Shown here in pieces: positions 63,643 to 64,000 of a stretch of DNA of 64,000 bases. Origin of the DNA: Candidatus Scalindua sediminis (GTDB taxonomy: Bacteria; Planctomycetota; Brocadiia; Brocadiales; Scalinduaceae); assembly GCA_008636105.1 (NCBI GenBank), contig VSDH01000008.1:30018-94017 (forward strand), written 5' to 3'. The translations under genes were made by a program, and so were the position numbers. Numbering within the stretch: the stretch's first letter is position 1; the number at the start of each line of letters is the position of its first letter. The notes under the pieces were generated by a model. The model searched no databases. It had not been told where the DNA came from and worked only from the letters and a program-made list of their open reading frames with translations.

Positions 63643-64000
63643 TATTACACTCCTGTTTCGGAACGCAAAAGATTCCCATTACAAATTCATGCAAAAACAA
63701 CTATCGGATTTTGCCTATTGTAAATTGTTACTAATACTGTTGCAAGTATTTAAAGCAGTTTCATTTTATAAATAAGCATCATTAATATGGTCCGATAAAA
63801 GGCCGGCTTATGAACTTGGTAATAATTCCATCAAGAGAAAGCTAAATTATTATTAATATTTTTGTTTTTAATTGAATATCATCAGAAAATCTATATAAAT
63901 TGAGAAATTATAAAAATTTATTCTGTCATAGCAAATTGATAATGTCAGTATAAGACAAATAGAAAATGTCAGGTATACTCATCTCCGGAAAGGAGGTGAG
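63643..64000. other. Intergenic stretch ending in a structured ribosome-binding site
   Basis: No gene is visible in these 358 AT-rich bases. At 63978-64000 CTCATCTCC, a GGAAA loop and GGAGGTGAG form a nine-pair stem with one G-T pair. The right arm contains AGGAGGTGA, a near-perfect anti-16S sequence, so a plus-strand gene probably starts just past the window edge and its ribosome-binding site can be hidden in the hairpin. Confidence 0.4.

Noticed and set aside
1..64000. tRNA or rRNA genes
   Set aside because: I searched the gaps by eye for cloverleaf arms and conserved rRNA strings and saw none. A tRNAscan or Rfam run would be decisive.

Overview
This AT-rich window comes from a Gram-negative bacterium with an outer membrane. 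It carries a lipoprotein, AsmA/YdbH-type envelope proteins, two GT-B glycosyltransferases and a nucleotide-sugar dehydrogenase. The gene set also includes 2-oxoacid:ferredoxin oxidoreductase with succinyl-CoA synthetase, a molybdopterin formate dehydrogenase-like subunit, a cyclic-2,3-diphosphoglycerate-synthetase-like P-loop protein beside carbamate kinase, an HPr-Enzyme I fusion, and many stand-alone receiver domains and small proteins. Together with frequent TTG/GTG starts and sparse Shine-Dalgarno sequences, this fits an anaerobic planctomycete, possibly of the anammox group (Brocadiales). That placement is inference: there is no rRNA or other taxonomic marker here. I found no tRNA, rRNA, CRISPR array or complete insertion sequence.

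Layout. 1-10 kb is a loose accessory region. It holds a VanZ-like 3' end, a truncated sensor followed by a complete histidine kinase and a sigma-54-type response regulator, a glutaredoxin-like protein, two stand-alone receiver domains, a zinc ribbon, a glycogen-binding (CBM48/AMPK-type) protein with a decayed partial copy, and a DUF1540 protein. 10-15 kb, mostly minus strand, holds era, carbamate kinase, the cDPG-synthetase-like protein and an XRE-regulator/nucleotidyltransferase pair that looks like a toxin-antitoxin or abortive-infection module. 15-25 kb, plus strand, holds an active/inactive M16 peptidase pair, two glycosyltransferases, and a YdbH-like AsmA protein interrupted by one in-frame stop, followed by a YdbL/DUF1318 protein. 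25-34 kb, minus strand, holds lipoamide dehydrogenase, a formate-dehydrogenase-like protein and a heterodimeric ABC exporter whose downstream end abuts the remnant of a family-9 glycosyltransferase.

34-46 kb holds a pentapeptide-repeat/potassium-channel protein (plus strand), then on the minus strand an SDR with substituted catalytic residues, a metallo-beta-lactamase-fold hydrolase, DUF2130, iPGM, and the operon sucC-sucD-korD-korA-korB-korC. These six genes interconvert 2-oxoglutarate, succinyl-CoA and succinate; korC is fused to an N-terminal acetyltransferase. 46-55 kb is a housekeeping block: coaX, obgE, rpmA, rplU, RNase G/E, DUF2344, the HPr-EI fusion, EIIA and hpf. No sugar permease is present, so the PTS proteins are probably regulatory. 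55-64 kb has comF, a TPR lipoprotein, an MTH938-like protein, an RNA-turnover group (RNase R, a YlbF-like protein, a YhaM-like nuclease), a UDP-HexNAc dehydrogenase, DUF123, a cyclic-nucleotide-binding protein and a nitroreductase.

The intergenic DNA is unusually rich in short non-coding elements: at least two copies of a MITE-like element with about 17-20 bp terminal inverted repeats, a 136-bp element with perfect 17-bp inverted repeats, a 160-bp element with perfect 12-bp inverted repeats, a 21-bp perfect palindrome with a second copy split by another repeat, a 62-bp exact inverted repeat pair 14 kb apart, and several GC-rich REP-like units, one of which now encodes the C-terminus of ObgE.
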